This document shows positions 54,310 through 63,398 of a stretch of DNA of 64,000 bases, piece after piece. The notes under the pieces were generated by a model. The model saw only the letters and a list, made by a program, of their open reading frames with translations, had not been told where the DNA came from and ran no database searches. How positions within the stretch are numbered: position 1 is the stretch's first letter; each line of letters opens with the position of its first letter. Both the position numbers and the translations under genes were made by a program. Source of the stretch: Actinophytocola oryzae (lineage in GTDB: Bacteria; Actinomycetota; Actinomycetes; Mycobacteriales; Pseudonocardiaceae). The stretch spans positions 620,001-684,000 of the forward strand of contig NZ_SOCP01000001.1 of the NCBI RefSeq assembly GCF_004364325.1. The letters are read 5' to 3'.

Positions 54310-55151
54310 CGGCCGTCGTCGAACAGTTCGGTCGGGAAGTCCCTGGTCTTCGACAGGGTCCACCGGGGTGCGCGCTTCTCCTTGAACGCGTTGACGCCCT
54401 CCGGCGCGTCCGCGTGCTGTCCGGCCCACCGGAACAGCTTGCGCTCCAGCTCCAGCGCCGCGTTCTGGTCGGTCTCCTGGAGGAACTTGCGTGCGACGAG
54501 CTTGGTGATGGCCGCGGACACCGGCGCGACGTTCGCGGCGATGTCGTGGCCCGCCGCGACGGCCGCGGGCAGGACCTCCTCGGCGGGCAGCGCGCGGGAC
54601 GCGAGCCCGATCTCGGCCGCCTCGCTGCCGGCGAAGATGCGCCCGGTCAGCAGCAGGTCGATCGCCCGCGAGTAGCCGATCAGGCGCGGCAGGCTCCACA
54701 GCAGGTCGGCGTCGGGGATGACGCCTCGGCGGTTGAACACGAAGCCCAGCTTGGCGTTCTCGGCCACGTAGATGATGTCCGCGCGTAAGGCCATGGTGAT
54801 GCCCGCGCCGACGGCCGCGCCGTTGACGGCGGCGATCACCGGGGTGCGCAGCTGGTCCGCGCCGCGGTGCGCGCCGGGGAACTTCGCCTCGGCGTCGTCG
54901 CGGGTGAGCGAGCCGTCGAACGTGGCGCCCGCAGGCCGCAGCCCGGCACCGGCGCAGAACGCGCGGCCCGCGCCGGTGAGCACGATCGCGCGGACGTCGT
55001 CGTCGCGGTCGAACTCGCCGTAGGCGTGGTTCATCTCCGCGGACATGAGCCAGTCCCACGAATTGAGCGCGTCGGGCCGGTTGAGGGTGATGATGCCGAC
55101 CGGGCCGTCCCGGTCGACGAGGATGGATTCGTAGGTCTGCACGGCTGTCAC
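54306..55151 (-). CDS. enoyl-CoA hydratase
   Basis: 281 aa. Crotonase-fold motifs are IVLTGAGRAFCAGAG and AVNGAAVGAGITMAL, followed by GFVFNRRGVIPDADL. It hydrates or isomerises enoyl-CoA made by the dehydrogenases. The gap to the preceding dehydrogenase gene is 18 bp and its stop overlaps the APH-like start. Confidence 0.86.
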
Positions 55152-55169
55152 GGGGTTCTCCTCCGGGTT

Positions 55170-56273
55170 CTAGAGACCGATGCGGTCGGCGAGCTGCCGC
55201 CGGTAGGCGCCGACGTCGCCGAAGAGCATCAGCGAGGACTTGGCGCGCTTGAAGTAGAGGTGGGCGTCGTGCTCCCAGGTGAAGCCGATGCCGCCGTGGA
55301 TCTGGACGTTGTCGGCGGCGGCGCGGAAGTACGCCTCGGCCGCGGCCGCCTTCGCGAGCGTGGCCACGACCGGCAGCTCCTCGGGGTTCTCCGCGGCCGC
55401 CCAGGCGGCGTAACGGGTGGCGGCGCGGGCGCCCTCGATCTCGACGAGCATCTCGGCGCACTTGTGCTTCACCGCCTGGAAACGGCCGATCGGGCCGCCG
55501 AACTGCTCACGCACCTTGGCGTACTCGACGGCCATGTCCAGGCACGCCTGCGCGCCGCCGACCATCTCCGCGGCCAGCAACACGTTCGCGGTGTCGAGTG
55601 CCGAGGACAGCAGCCGTCCGCCGTCGCCGACGGTGCCGATCGGCGTGCACGGCGTGTCGTCGAAGTCCAGGCGTGCCAACGGTCGCGTCTGGTCCAGGGT
55701 GGGCAGCGCGGTCCGCGTGATGCCGTCCTCGACCGCGACGACCGTGGCGGCGTCTCCCGTGCCCGCCACGACGAGCACGAGGTCCGCGACCGTGCCGTCC
55801 AGCACGAGCGACGCGCTGCCCGACAGGCGCCAGCCGTCCGCCGCGTTGGTCACCGACGACGACGTGCCCGCCGAGTCCCAGCCGGCACCGGGTGCGAGCC
55901 ACGCGACGGTGGCGACCGTCCGCCCACTCGCGACACCCGGCAGGTACCGGGCCATGGTGTCCTCGTCGCCGCTCGCGAGCAGCAGCGGCACGGCGAGCCC
56001 GACGGTCGCCAGTAGCGGCGCGGGCAGCAGCGCCCGGCCGCACTCCTCGAAGACGTGAGCCAGCTCCTGCGCCCCGAACCCGGCGCCGTCGTAGCGCTCC
56101 GGGATACCGAGGCCCTGCAAGCCGAGCCCGGCCAACGCGGTCCAGACAGCGGGGTCGTGTGCTTCGGCGGTGGCCATCAGCTCGCGGACGCGGGACAGCG
56201 GCACGCGGTCGGTGAGGTAGCGGCGCACGGTCGCACGCAGCTCCTCCTGCTCGGTCGTGGTCGCGAGGCTCAT
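55170..56273 (-). CDS. acyl-CoA dehydrogenase, short subunit of a probable pair
   Basis: 367 aa. Typical FadE-like C-terminus with AKVREQFGGPIGRFQAVKH and HGGIGFTWEHDAHLYFKRAK. The N-terminal and FAD-binding parts are less conserved and the usual FAxTE motif is replaced (TVAWLAPGAGWD). Adjacent unequal ACAD pairs form heterotetramers in steroid catabolism, and this could be the subunit lacking a full FAD site. It overlaps the next ACAD by 4 bp. Confidence 0.82.
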   Translation of the reverse strand: MSLATTTEQEELRATVRRYLTDRVPLSRVRELMATAEAHDPAVWTALAGLGLQGLGIPERYDGAGFGAQELAHVFEECGRALLPAPLLATVGLAVPLLLASGDEDTMARYLPGVASGRTVATVAWLAPGAGWDSAGTSSSVTNAADGWRLSGSASLVLDGTVADLVLVVAGTGDAATVVAVEDGITRTALPTLDQTRPLARLDFDDTPCTPIGTVGDGGRLLSSALDTANVLLAAEMVGGAQACLDMAVEYAKVREQFGGPIGRFQAVKHKCAEMLVEIEGARAATRYAAWAAAENPEELPVVATLAKAAAAEAYFRAAADNVQIHGGIGFTWEHDAHLYFKRAKSSLMLFGDVGAYRRQLADRIGL

Positions 56274-57556
56274 CGGGCACCTCCTGGCGCGGGGTCCTTC
56301 GGCAGGCCCAGCACGCGCTCGGCCACGATGTTGCGCTGCACCTCGGCGGTGCCGCCCCAGATGGTGTGGGATCGGGTCACGAGGAACTCCTCCTGCCAGT
56401 GGCCGAGGTCGTAGTCCTCGCCGACCACCAGCGCGTCGGGGCCGAGCAGGTCCATGGCGATCTCGGTCATCCTGCGCTGGTACTCCGACCACCGGATCTT
56501 GCTCGTGGAGCCGTTCCCGGCGCCGCGTCCGGTGCCGCCGGACGCGAGGTCGGCGACCAGCCCGAGACCGGTGAACCGGATCGTCTCGACCTGCGAGTAG
56601 GCCCACGCGAGCTGCTCGCGGACGCGGACGTCGTCGATCAGGCCGCGCTTGCGCACCTCGTCGACCAGCCGCCAGAACTGGCGCAGGAACGCCACGTGCT
56701 GGGTGGTGGCGCTGCCTCCGCGCTCGCTGCCGAGCGTGGTCATCGCGACCCGCCAGCCGTTGTCGAGCCCGCCGATGACGTCGTCGAGCGAGGCTCGCGT
56801 GTCGGTGAAGAACGTCTCGGAGAACAGTGCCTTGCCGGTCATCCTGGTGATGGGCCGGAACTCGACGCCGTTGTCCTCGACGGAGGTCAGCACGTAGGAG
56901 ATGCCCCGGTGCTTGGGCGCGTCCGGGTTCGTCCGGCACAGCAGGAAGATCCTGTTCGCCTTCCAGAACCCGGACGTCCACACCTTCTGCCCGTTGATCA
57001 CCAGCTCGTCGCCGTCGACGACGCCGGTGGTGCGCAGGCTCGCGAGGTCGGACCCGGCCTCCGGCTCGGAGAAGCCCTGGCAGTAGTCGTGCTCGCCGGA
57101 GATGATCGGCGGCAGGATCCGGCTCTTCTGCTCCTCGGTGGCGTGCGTGATGACCGCGGGGCCGACGAGCGACTCGCCCATGCCCCGGGTCAGCCGGGGC
57201 ACGTCCGCGCGCCCGAACTCCTCGTTCATGATCGAGACCTCGACCCCGGAGAGGCCGCGGCCGCCGTACTCGGTGGGCCAGGCCACGCACATGTAGCGGG
57301 CCTCGGTGAGCGTGTCGGCCCACCGCCTGATGCGGGCGTCCAGCTCGGGCACCGGGGCACGCGGCACCTCGACACCACGCATCTCGTCGGGTGCGTTGGC
57401 GGCCAGCCAGTCGCGGATCTCGGCGCGGAACTCCTGCTGCGCAGGCGTGTAGTCGATGGGCGACGGCGCGTCCCGCCCCGCGCCGACCGGGAATGTCGGT
57501 GCCTCGTGGGACAATGGATCCCGGGGGCCGGAGGCGTCGGTCTCTTGCGCGGTCAT
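56270..57556 (-). CDS. acyl-CoA dehydrogenase, long subunit of a probable pair
   Basis: 428 aa. CQGFSEPEAGSDLASLRT is the FAD-binding motif and HTIWGGTAEVQRNIVAERVLGLP the C-terminal end. It carries the better conserved flavin site of the two adjacent dehydrogenases. The start ATG at 57556 overlaps the CoA-transferase stop. Confidence 0.88.
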   Translation of the reverse strand: MTAQETDASGPRDPLSHEAPTFPVGAGRDAPSPIDYTPAQQEFRAEIRDWLAANAPDEMRGVEVPRAPVPELDARIRRWADTLTEARYMCVAWPTEYGGRGLSGVEVSIMNEEFGRADVPRLTRGMGESLVGPAVITHATEEQKSRILPPIISGEHDYCQGFSEPEAGSDLASLRTTGVVDGDELVINGQKVWTSGFWKANRIFLLCRTNPDAPKHRGISYVLTSVEDNGVEFRPITRMTGKALFSETFFTDTRASLDDVIGGLDNGWRVAMTTLGSERGGSATTQHVAFLRQFWRLVDEVRKRGLIDDVRVREQLAWAYSQVETIRFTGLGLVADLASGGTGRGAGNGSTSKIRWSEYQRRMTEIAMDLLGPDALVVGEDYDLGHWQEEFLVTRSHTIWGGTAEVQRNIVAERVLGLPKDPAPGGAR

Positions 57557-58878
57557 GGGGTGGAAACCCTTCTGTGACTGGGGATTCCCGTGTCGGGTGG
57601 GATGACGCGCGGCGTGTCCGTGTCGGCGGTCGGCCGGTCGGTCACCGCGCCGCCGGCTCGCAGTCCAGCGACGCGTTCGTCGTCGTAGCCGAGCAGGTCA
57701 CGCAGCACGGTGTCGTTGTGCTGTCCGAACAGCGGCGCCGCGTGGTGGTGGCCGCCCGGCGTCCGGTCGTGCCGGAACCCGAGCGCGCCGTACTCGCGCC
57801 TGCCGACCTTCGGGTGGTCGAGGGTCACGGCGAGCCCCGACTCCCGGACCGCCGCGCTGGTCGCGATCTCACCGGCACCCAGGACCGGTGCGGCAGGTAT
57901 GCCGTTGGTTTGCAACAGGTGTGCCACCTCGACCTTGTCCCGGGTGGACGTCCACGCGGTGATCGCGGCGTGGACCTCGGGTCCCGCGCGGTCCGCGGTC
58001 GCGAGGTCGGCACGGTCCATCAACCCGCACAGCGCCCGCCACTGGGTGTCGTCGGCGACGGCGACCGCGACCCACTGGTCGTCGCCGCGTGCCGGGAAGG
58101 CGTCGTGCGGCGCGAAGCCCGCCGCCGCGTTGCCGTCCGGACGCCAGGTCCTGCCGGTCTCCAGCTGCTCCAGCACGAACTCGCCGATCCAGTGCGCGGC
58201 GGCCTCGACCTGCGGCACCTCGACCCGGGTGCCCACGCCGGTGCGTTCACGCAGCTCCAGCGCGGTCACCACGGCGGCCACCGCGTTGAGGCCGCCGGTC
58301 GGGTCCATGTAGGCGGGACCGGTGAGCACGGGCGTGCCGTCGGGATACCCCATCAGTGCGGTCATCCCGGACGCCGGCTCCATCGTCTTGCCCATGCCCT
58401 GGTGCTTCGACATGGGCCCGCCGGGACCGAACGCGGGCATCTCGACCACGATGATCCGCGGGTTGACCTCGCTGAGTGCCTGGTAGCCGGCGCCGAGCCG
58501 GTCCAGCACGCCGGGTGTGAAGTTCGCCAGCACCACGTCCGCGCCCGCCGCGAGGTCACGCATGACCTCCGCCGACCCGGCCACCTTGAGGTCGAGCGCG
58601 AGCGAGCGCTTGTCGAGGTTCTGCGAGTTGAACAGGACGTTGCGGTTCTGCGGGTCGTCGCCGGGCTCCATCTCCGGGTAGTAGAACCGCGCACCGCCCG
58701 TGCGGGTGCCACGCCACGAGTCGGGATGGCTCGGCGCCTCGATCTTGATGACGTCCGCGCCGAGATAACCCAGGCAGCGACCCGCGAACGGCCCGGCCCA
58801 CGCGGTGGTGAACTCCAGCACCCGAACACCGGTAAGAGGCCCGCCCGGCACCACTGGATCGCTCGCAAGCTCGCTCAC
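57553..58878 (-). CDS. CaiB/BaiF-family CoA-transferase, subunit 1
   Basis: 441 aa. LEFTTAWAGPFAGRCLGYLGADVIKIEAP is the family N-terminus, and LALDLKVAGSAEVMRDLAAGADVVLANFTPG has the catalytic-region pattern. Family III CoA-transferases move CoA between carboxylates. Its GTG at 58878 overlaps the stop of a second, shorter CaiB/BaiF gene, so a two-subunit enzyme is likely. Confidence 0.88.
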   Translation of the reverse strand: MSELASDPVVPGGPLTGVRVLEFTTAWAGPFAGRCLGYLGADVIKIEAPSHPDSWRGTRTGGARFYYPEMEPGDDPQNRNVLFNSQNLDKRSLALDLKVAGSAEVMRDLAAGADVVLANFTPGVLDRLGAGYQALSEVNPRIIVVEMPAFGPGGPMSKHQGMGKTMEPASGMTALMGYPDGTPVLTGPAYMDPTGGLNAVAAVVTALELRERTGVGTRVEVPQVEAAAHWIGEFVLEQLETGRTWRPDGNAAAGFAPHDAFPARGDDQWVAVAVADDTQWRALCGLMDRADLATADRAGPEVHAAITAWTSTRDKVEVAHLLQTNGIPAAPVLGAGEIATSAAVRESGLAVTLDHPKVGRREYGALGFRHDRTPGGHHHAAPLFGQHNDTVLRDLLGYDDERVAGLRAGGAVTDRPTADTDTPRVIPPDTGIPSHRRVSTP

Positions 58879-59867
58879 GCCACACCTCCGACCTCGAACA
58901 GGCGGTTGAGCGCCGGCCTGCCGTCGACCTCGCGGAGCATCCGCCGGGCCCGCCAGTGCTCCGAGGCCACCAGCTCGCCGAGGTCGCACACCTTCTCGGC
59001 GCTGACCCGGCCTGCCTGCAAGGCGGCGACGACGTCGTCCGACAGCATCCCGGACGCCCGCTCCCGCAACAGTTCCACGACCTCGGGCCAGTGCGCGAGC
59101 CGGTCACCCGAGGTGACGAACCGGGGGTCGTCGATCAGCTCGTCGAGGTCGAACGCCCGGCACAGGCTCGGCCAGTTGCGGATCGCGAACAGCACCACCC
59201 ACGCGTCGGCGCACCGCAGGATCGCCAGGAACCCGGGGTAGCGGGCGCGGGTCTCCTGGGTGCCGTTGTAGCTGTACTGGCTCACCAGGTTCTGCGCCAT
59301 CGCGGCGGCCGACTCGAACACCGTCGCCCGAACCCGTTGCCCCAGCCCGGACCTCCGGCGTTCGTGCAGTGCGGCCACGACCGAGATGTAGGCGGTGGTG
59401 CCGGTCGCGTAGGCCGAGCGGTGCCCGAGCCCGTAGATCGGCGGACGGCCGACCGAACCGGTCGCGTTCATCACCCCGGACAACGCCTGGTGGATCATCT
59501 CGGTGCCGGTCCAGTCCGCGTACGGGCCGGGCGGGAAGTCGCCGACCTCGCAGTCGATCACCGTGTCCGCCAGCACCGGCCCCTCACCCTGGTCCCGCAG
59601 CACGACATCGGCCCGCACCAACAGGTCCGCCAGCGCGCCCCCGGTGACCACGACGGACTGCTTGCCCTGGTTGACGTGCCGGAACACGAACGACTCGCCG
59701 TCGGGTGACAGTGGCGGCATGCGGCGGGTCGGCGTGCCCTCCGGCGGCTCGACCAGCACGACCGTCGCGCCGTACATGGCGAGCATCCGGCCCGCGTACT
59801 GCCCGGCGACGGTCGACGACAGGTCCGCGACCACCACTCCGTCAAGGGGCTCAGGCGACGATGACAT
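58875..59867 (-). CDS. CaiB/BaiF-family CoA-transferase, subunit 2
   Basis: 330 aa, about 70 shorter than a full family III protein. VVADLSSTVAGQYAGRMLAMYGATVVLVEPP is the N-terminus. The stretch that normally carries the catalytic Asp is reduced (ADVVLRDQGEGPV), so it may be a structural partner of subunit 1. It overlaps the permease gene by 17 bp. Confidence 0.8.
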   Translation of the reverse strand: MSSSPEPLDGVVVADLSSTVAGQYAGRMLAMYGATVVLVEPPEGTPTRRMPPLSPDGESFVFRHVNQGKQSVVVTGGALADLLVRADVVLRDQGEGPVLADTVIDCEVGDFPPGPYADWTGTEMIHQALSGVMNATGSVGRPPIYGLGHRSAYATGTTAYISVVAALHERRRSGLGQRVRATVFESAAAMAQNLVSQYSYNGTQETRARYPGFLAILRCADAWVVLFAIRNWPSLCRAFDLDELIDDPRFVTSGDRLAHWPEVVELLRERASGMLSDDVVAALQAGRVSAEKVCDLGELVASEHWRARRMLREVDGRPALNRLFEVGGVA

Positions 59868-60693
59868 CGTCCTCCGTCCTCTCCGTGCGCACGACGCCAG
59901 TGCTCATCCGGTCGCGCAGCGCGTCGCCGACGCGGTACACGCACAGCACGACGATGCCGAGCAGCACGCCGGGCGCGACGATCTGGGCAGGGGCGGACAG
60001 GATCTGGGCGTAGGCGTCGGACAGGTCGCTGCCCCAGCTGGGTGCCGGCTTGGGCACACCGAGACCGAGGAACGACAGCACACCCTGGATCACGAACGTC
60101 AGTCCTGTGTAGATGGTCAGCTGCACGACCACCGGCCGCAGCGCCAGCGGCAGTACGTGACGCGCCAGGATCACCGGTGTGCGTACGCCCGAGAGCCGCG
60201 CGCTCTGCACGAACTGCTGCTGACGCACCGACAGCACCCCGGATCTGGTCAGCTGCGCCATGTTCGGCGACAGCACCAGCCCGATCGCGACCATCGACGT
60301 GACGAGCCCCGCGCCGAGCGACCCGGTGATCGCGACCGCGAGCACCATCGTGGGGAACGCGATCATGATGTCGGCGAACCGCATCAGCACGGTGCCGGTG
60401 TAGCGGGGCCAGTAGCCGGCGACGGTGCCCCACACGACACCGAGCACGAACGTCACCCCGACGGCGATCGCGACCCCGCCGAACGCGTTGCGGCCGCCCC
60501 AGATCAGCCTGCTCACCACGTCCCGGCCGAACTGGTCGGTGCCGAGCCAGTGCGAGCCGGACGGCCCGGCGAGCCGGTTGTGCAGGTCCTGGGCGAGAGG
60601 GTCGTAGGGCGCCACCCATGGCGCGAAGATCGCCGCGAGCAGCAGCCCCACGATGATGACCAGAGCGACAGTGAGACCGATACGAGAGCGCAT
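59851..60693 (-). CDS. peptide-type ABC transporter permease (DppC-like)
   Basis: 280 aa with six helices. DPLAQDLHNRLAGPSGSHWLGTDQFGRDVVSRL is the DppC opening, and the EAA-like loop follows. With the DppB-like gene, the binding protein and an ATPase gene it forms a dipeptide/oligopeptide-type importer. In this operon the cargo is probably a carboxylate rather than a peptide. Confidence 0.9.
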   Translation of the reverse strand: MRSRIGLTVALVIIVGLLLAAIFAPWVAPYDPLAQDLHNRLAGPSGSHWLGTDQFGRDVVSRLIWGGRNAFGGVAIAVGVTFVLGVVWGTVAGYWPRYTGTVLMRFADIMIAFPTMVLAVAITGSLGAGLVTSMVAIGLVLSPNMAQLTRSGVLSVRQQQFVQSARLSGVRTPVILARHVLPLALRPVVVQLTIYTGLTFVIQGVLSFLGLGVPKPAPSWGSDLSDAYAQILSAPAQIVAPGVLLGIVVLCVYRVGDALRDRMSTGVVRTERTEDDVIVA

Positions 60694-60694
60694 G

Positions 60695-61750
60695 TCATTC
60701 CCCCCTGTTCGCGGGATTGACCAGGCCGCTGACGATGTCGACCACGAGGTTCACGACCAGCGCGATCAACACGTACACCAGCACGATGCCGAGGATCAGC
60801 GTGTAGTCGCGGACGCCGATCGCGTTGACCAGCGCACTGCCCATGCCGGGCAGCACGAAGATCTTCTCCAGCACCAGCGTCACACCGAGCTGCCCCAGTG
60901 CCAGCAGGGCGACCACGTTCAGCACGGTCGGCAGCGCGGCCCGGAACGCGTACCGCCAGGTGACCACGCGCTCGGACAAACCCATCGCACGTGCCGTGCG
61001 GGTGTGGTCGCTCGCCAGCGCGTCCACCATCGCGGCGCTGACCTGGCGGATCACGATCGCGCTGCCGCCGAGGATCATCGGCAGCACCGGGAGGATCACG
61101 TGGTACAGGTTGTCGGCCGGGTCCACGGTGAACCGGGGATAGCCGAGCCGGGGGAGCAACCCGAGACCAACCGAGAACACACTGATCAGCACCAGCGCCA
61201 GGAAGAAGTCCGGCACCGCGAGCCCCACACCCGAGACGGTGCGGATCCACCGGCCCGACCGCCTGTCGGCCCGCTTCGCCGCGAACACGCCGAGCGGGAC
61301 GGCGATCACGATGGTCCCGACGATCGCGAGCAGCACCAGCTCGAGGGTCACCGGCAGTGCGTTGCCGATCAGCTTCGACACCGGCTGCCCGGTCTGGAAC
61401 GACACCCCGAGATCGCCGGTGACCGCCTTGCCGAGCCAGCTGAAGAACTGCTCCACGACCGGCTTGTCGAGCCCGAGCTGCTTCTCCACGACCGCGATCG
61501 CCTCCGGGGTCGCGTCCTCGCCGAGCCTGGCGTAGGCGGGACCACCCGGGATGATCTTTACGAGCAGGAACGTGAGCAGCCCGGCGCCGATCGCGGTCGG
61601 GATGAACAGCAGCAGCCGCCGCAGGACGAACCGGGGCAGCCCGCCCGCCGCGAAGAAGCCGCGCCGCCTGGCTCGCGCCATGGGCGCCGCCCCACCGTCC
61701 CCGGGGTCCTCCCGGGGACGGTCGGGTGCCAGCGCGGGCGCCGGACGCAT
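60695..61750 (-). CDS. peptide-type ABC transporter permease (DppB-like)
   Basis: 351 aa with six helices. The N-terminal cytoplasmic stretch is long and proline-rich (MRPAPALAPDRPRE); FVLRRLLLFIPTAIGAGLL starts the first helix. RTARAMGLSERVVTWRYAFRAALPTV is the ATPase-contact loop. The ATG overlaps the binding protein's stop by one base. Confidence 0.9.
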   Translation of the reverse strand: MRPAPALAPDRPREDPGDGGAAPMARARRRGFFAAGGLPRFVLRRLLLFIPTAIGAGLLTFLLVKIIPGGPAYARLGEDATPEAIAVVEKQLGLDKPVVEQFFSWLGKAVTGDLGVSFQTGQPVSKLIGNALPVTLELVLLAIVGTIVIAVPLGVFAAKRADRRSGRWIRTVSGVGLAVPDFFLALVLISVFSVGLGLLPRLGYPRFTVDPADNLYHVILPVLPMILGGSAIVIRQVSAAMVDALASDHTRTARAMGLSERVVTWRYAFRAALPTVLNVVALLALGQLGVTLVLEKIFVLPGMGSALVNAIGVRDYTLILGIVLVYVLIALVVNLVVDIVSGLVNPANRGE

Positions 61751-63333
61751 CAGCCTGCCGCCGTGACGCCGAGCGCGGTGAGGTCGGCCTCGCCGTTGAC
61801 CGCGAAGGCCTTGTCGCCGCCGGTGACCCGGTCGCTCCACGCGGCGACGTAGGGCGTGTAGAACAGCGGGATGATCGGCAGCTGCTCCTGGAACACCTTG
61901 TTCGCGGCCTTCAGCGCGGACTTCAGGTCGGCGTCGTTCGAGGCCTTGTTGAGTGCCTCGACGGCCGCGTCACCGTCCGGGATGGGTGCCTTGCCCGCGT
62001 TGCCCGCGGACGTGGTGGTGAGGATCCTGCGGTAGATCGTCATCCAGTCCGGGCCGGAGTTCATGCCGGTGGAGAAGATGTCGTACTGGTGGTCGGTGTA
62101 GAAGCTCTTCGTCGCGTCGGGCAGTGCCTTCGCCTCGAAGGTGACCTTGATGCCGATCTGCGCGAGCTGCTGGGACACGATCACACCGGCGTCCTGGAAG
62201 TTCTTGCCGTCCAGGGAAAGTCCGCGCAGCGTGAGCCCGTTCGGGTAACCGGCCTCGGTCAGCAGCTGCTTGGCCTTCTTCACGTCGTAGGAGTACGCAC
62301 TGTCCATGTCGTCGAAGTGGTACGGGTGGCCCGGCGGGTAGGGCTGCACCGCGCCCACGTCGGTCAGACCTCCCGACCCGGTCTCGGCGAGCGCCTTGCG
62401 GTCGATCGCGTAGCTGATGGCCTGGCGGACCTTCTCGTTCTGCAGGGGCCCCTGGCTGCGGTCGACGTTCAGGTCGGCGATCGACACACCGATGTCAGTG
62501 CTGACCTTCAGGTTCGGCTGGTCCTTCACCGACTGCACGACCGTCGGGTCGAGCCGCCAGCCGTAGTCGGCCTGCCCGCCGGTGAGCGCGGCGACCTGCG
62601 CGGACGGGTCGAGGATGATCGAGACGTTGATCGCGGCGGCCTTGCCCTTCGGCATGCCCGCCTCCTTGTAGCCGTCCCAACGGGTCAGCTTCACCGAGCT
62701 GCCCGGCACGAAGTCGGTCAGCTGGTAGGGGCCCGCGCCGACGGGCTTCGAGCCGAACGCGGTGCCCTCCTTCTCCCGTGCGACAGGGGAGGCGAGCAGG
62801 CCGAGGCGGCTGCCTAGCAGGTCGACGAGCCCGGAGAGCGGGCTCTCGAGGGTGAACACGAGTGTGTCGTCCCCCTGCGCGGCCACGCCCTTGAGGCCCG
62901 GCACGGTCTGGTTGCCCAGCTTCATGCACTGGTCGAGGCTCGTCTTGGCCGTCTCGGCGTTGAGTGGCGACCCGTCCTGGAACTTCAGTCCCTTCTGGAG
63001 GGTGAGCGTCAGCGTGAGGCCGTCGGACGAGGTCTCCCACTTGGTCGCGATGCCGGGGGAGAGCTTGCCCGTCGCCGGGTCCGAACGCAGCAGCGGCGCG
63101 TAGATCGCGGTCATGTAGGCGAGCTCCGAGCCGTTGAGCGTGCCGCACGGGTCGAACTGGTTGGGCGTCGAGCCGTGGACGACGTTGACCGTGCCGGACG
63201 GATCCGCCGCGGCGGAGCCACCACTTCCGGTGTCGTCACCGGTGCCCTGGCCGGAGCACGCCGCCAGGGTCAGTGCGGCGATGGCACCCGCGGCGAGACG
63301 GATACCGCGCCGTCGGGTGAGGTGTGCGAACAT
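61750..63333 (-). CDS. peptide-type ABC transporter substrate-binding lipoprotein (family 5)
   Basis: 527 aa. The lipobox is LAAC near residue 25. The SBP family 5 pattern is clear: LSPGIATKWETSSDGLTLT, GAGPYQL and QNEKVRQAISYAIDRKAL. It captures the cargo outside the cell for the two permeases. It is preceded by the ATPase gene at 63399. The 65 bp between them hold no gene. Confidence 0.9.
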   Translation of the reverse strand: MFAHLTRRRGIRLAAGAIAALTLAACSGQGTGDDTGSGGSAAADPSGTVNVVHGSTPNQFDPCGTLNGSELAYMTAIYAPLLRSDPATGKLSPGIATKWETSSDGLTLTLTLQKGLKFQDGSPLNAETAKTSLDQCMKLGNQTVPGLKGVAAQGDDTLVFTLESPLSGLVDLLGSRLGLLASPVAREKEGTAFGSKPVGAGPYQLTDFVPGSSVKLTRWDGYKEAGMPKGKAAAINVSIILDPSAQVAALTGGQADYGWRLDPTVVQSVKDQPNLKVSTDIGVSIADLNVDRSQGPLQNEKVRQAISYAIDRKALAETGSGGLTDVGAVQPYPPGHPYHFDDMDSAYSYDVKKAKQLLTEAGYPNGLTLRGLSLDGKNFQDAGVIVSQQLAQIGIKVTFEAKALPDATKSFYTDHQYDIFSTGMNSGPDWMTIYRRILTTTSAGNAGKAPIPDGDAAVEALNKASNDADLKSALKAANKVFQEQLPIIPLFYTPYVAAWSDRVTGGDKAFAVNGEADLTALGVTAAG

Positions 63334-63398
63334 ACGTGCACTCCTTTGTGCTGGAGGTTGAGCGGGCCCGTGGCGGGGCCGTTGTACGTGGCCGTCAC

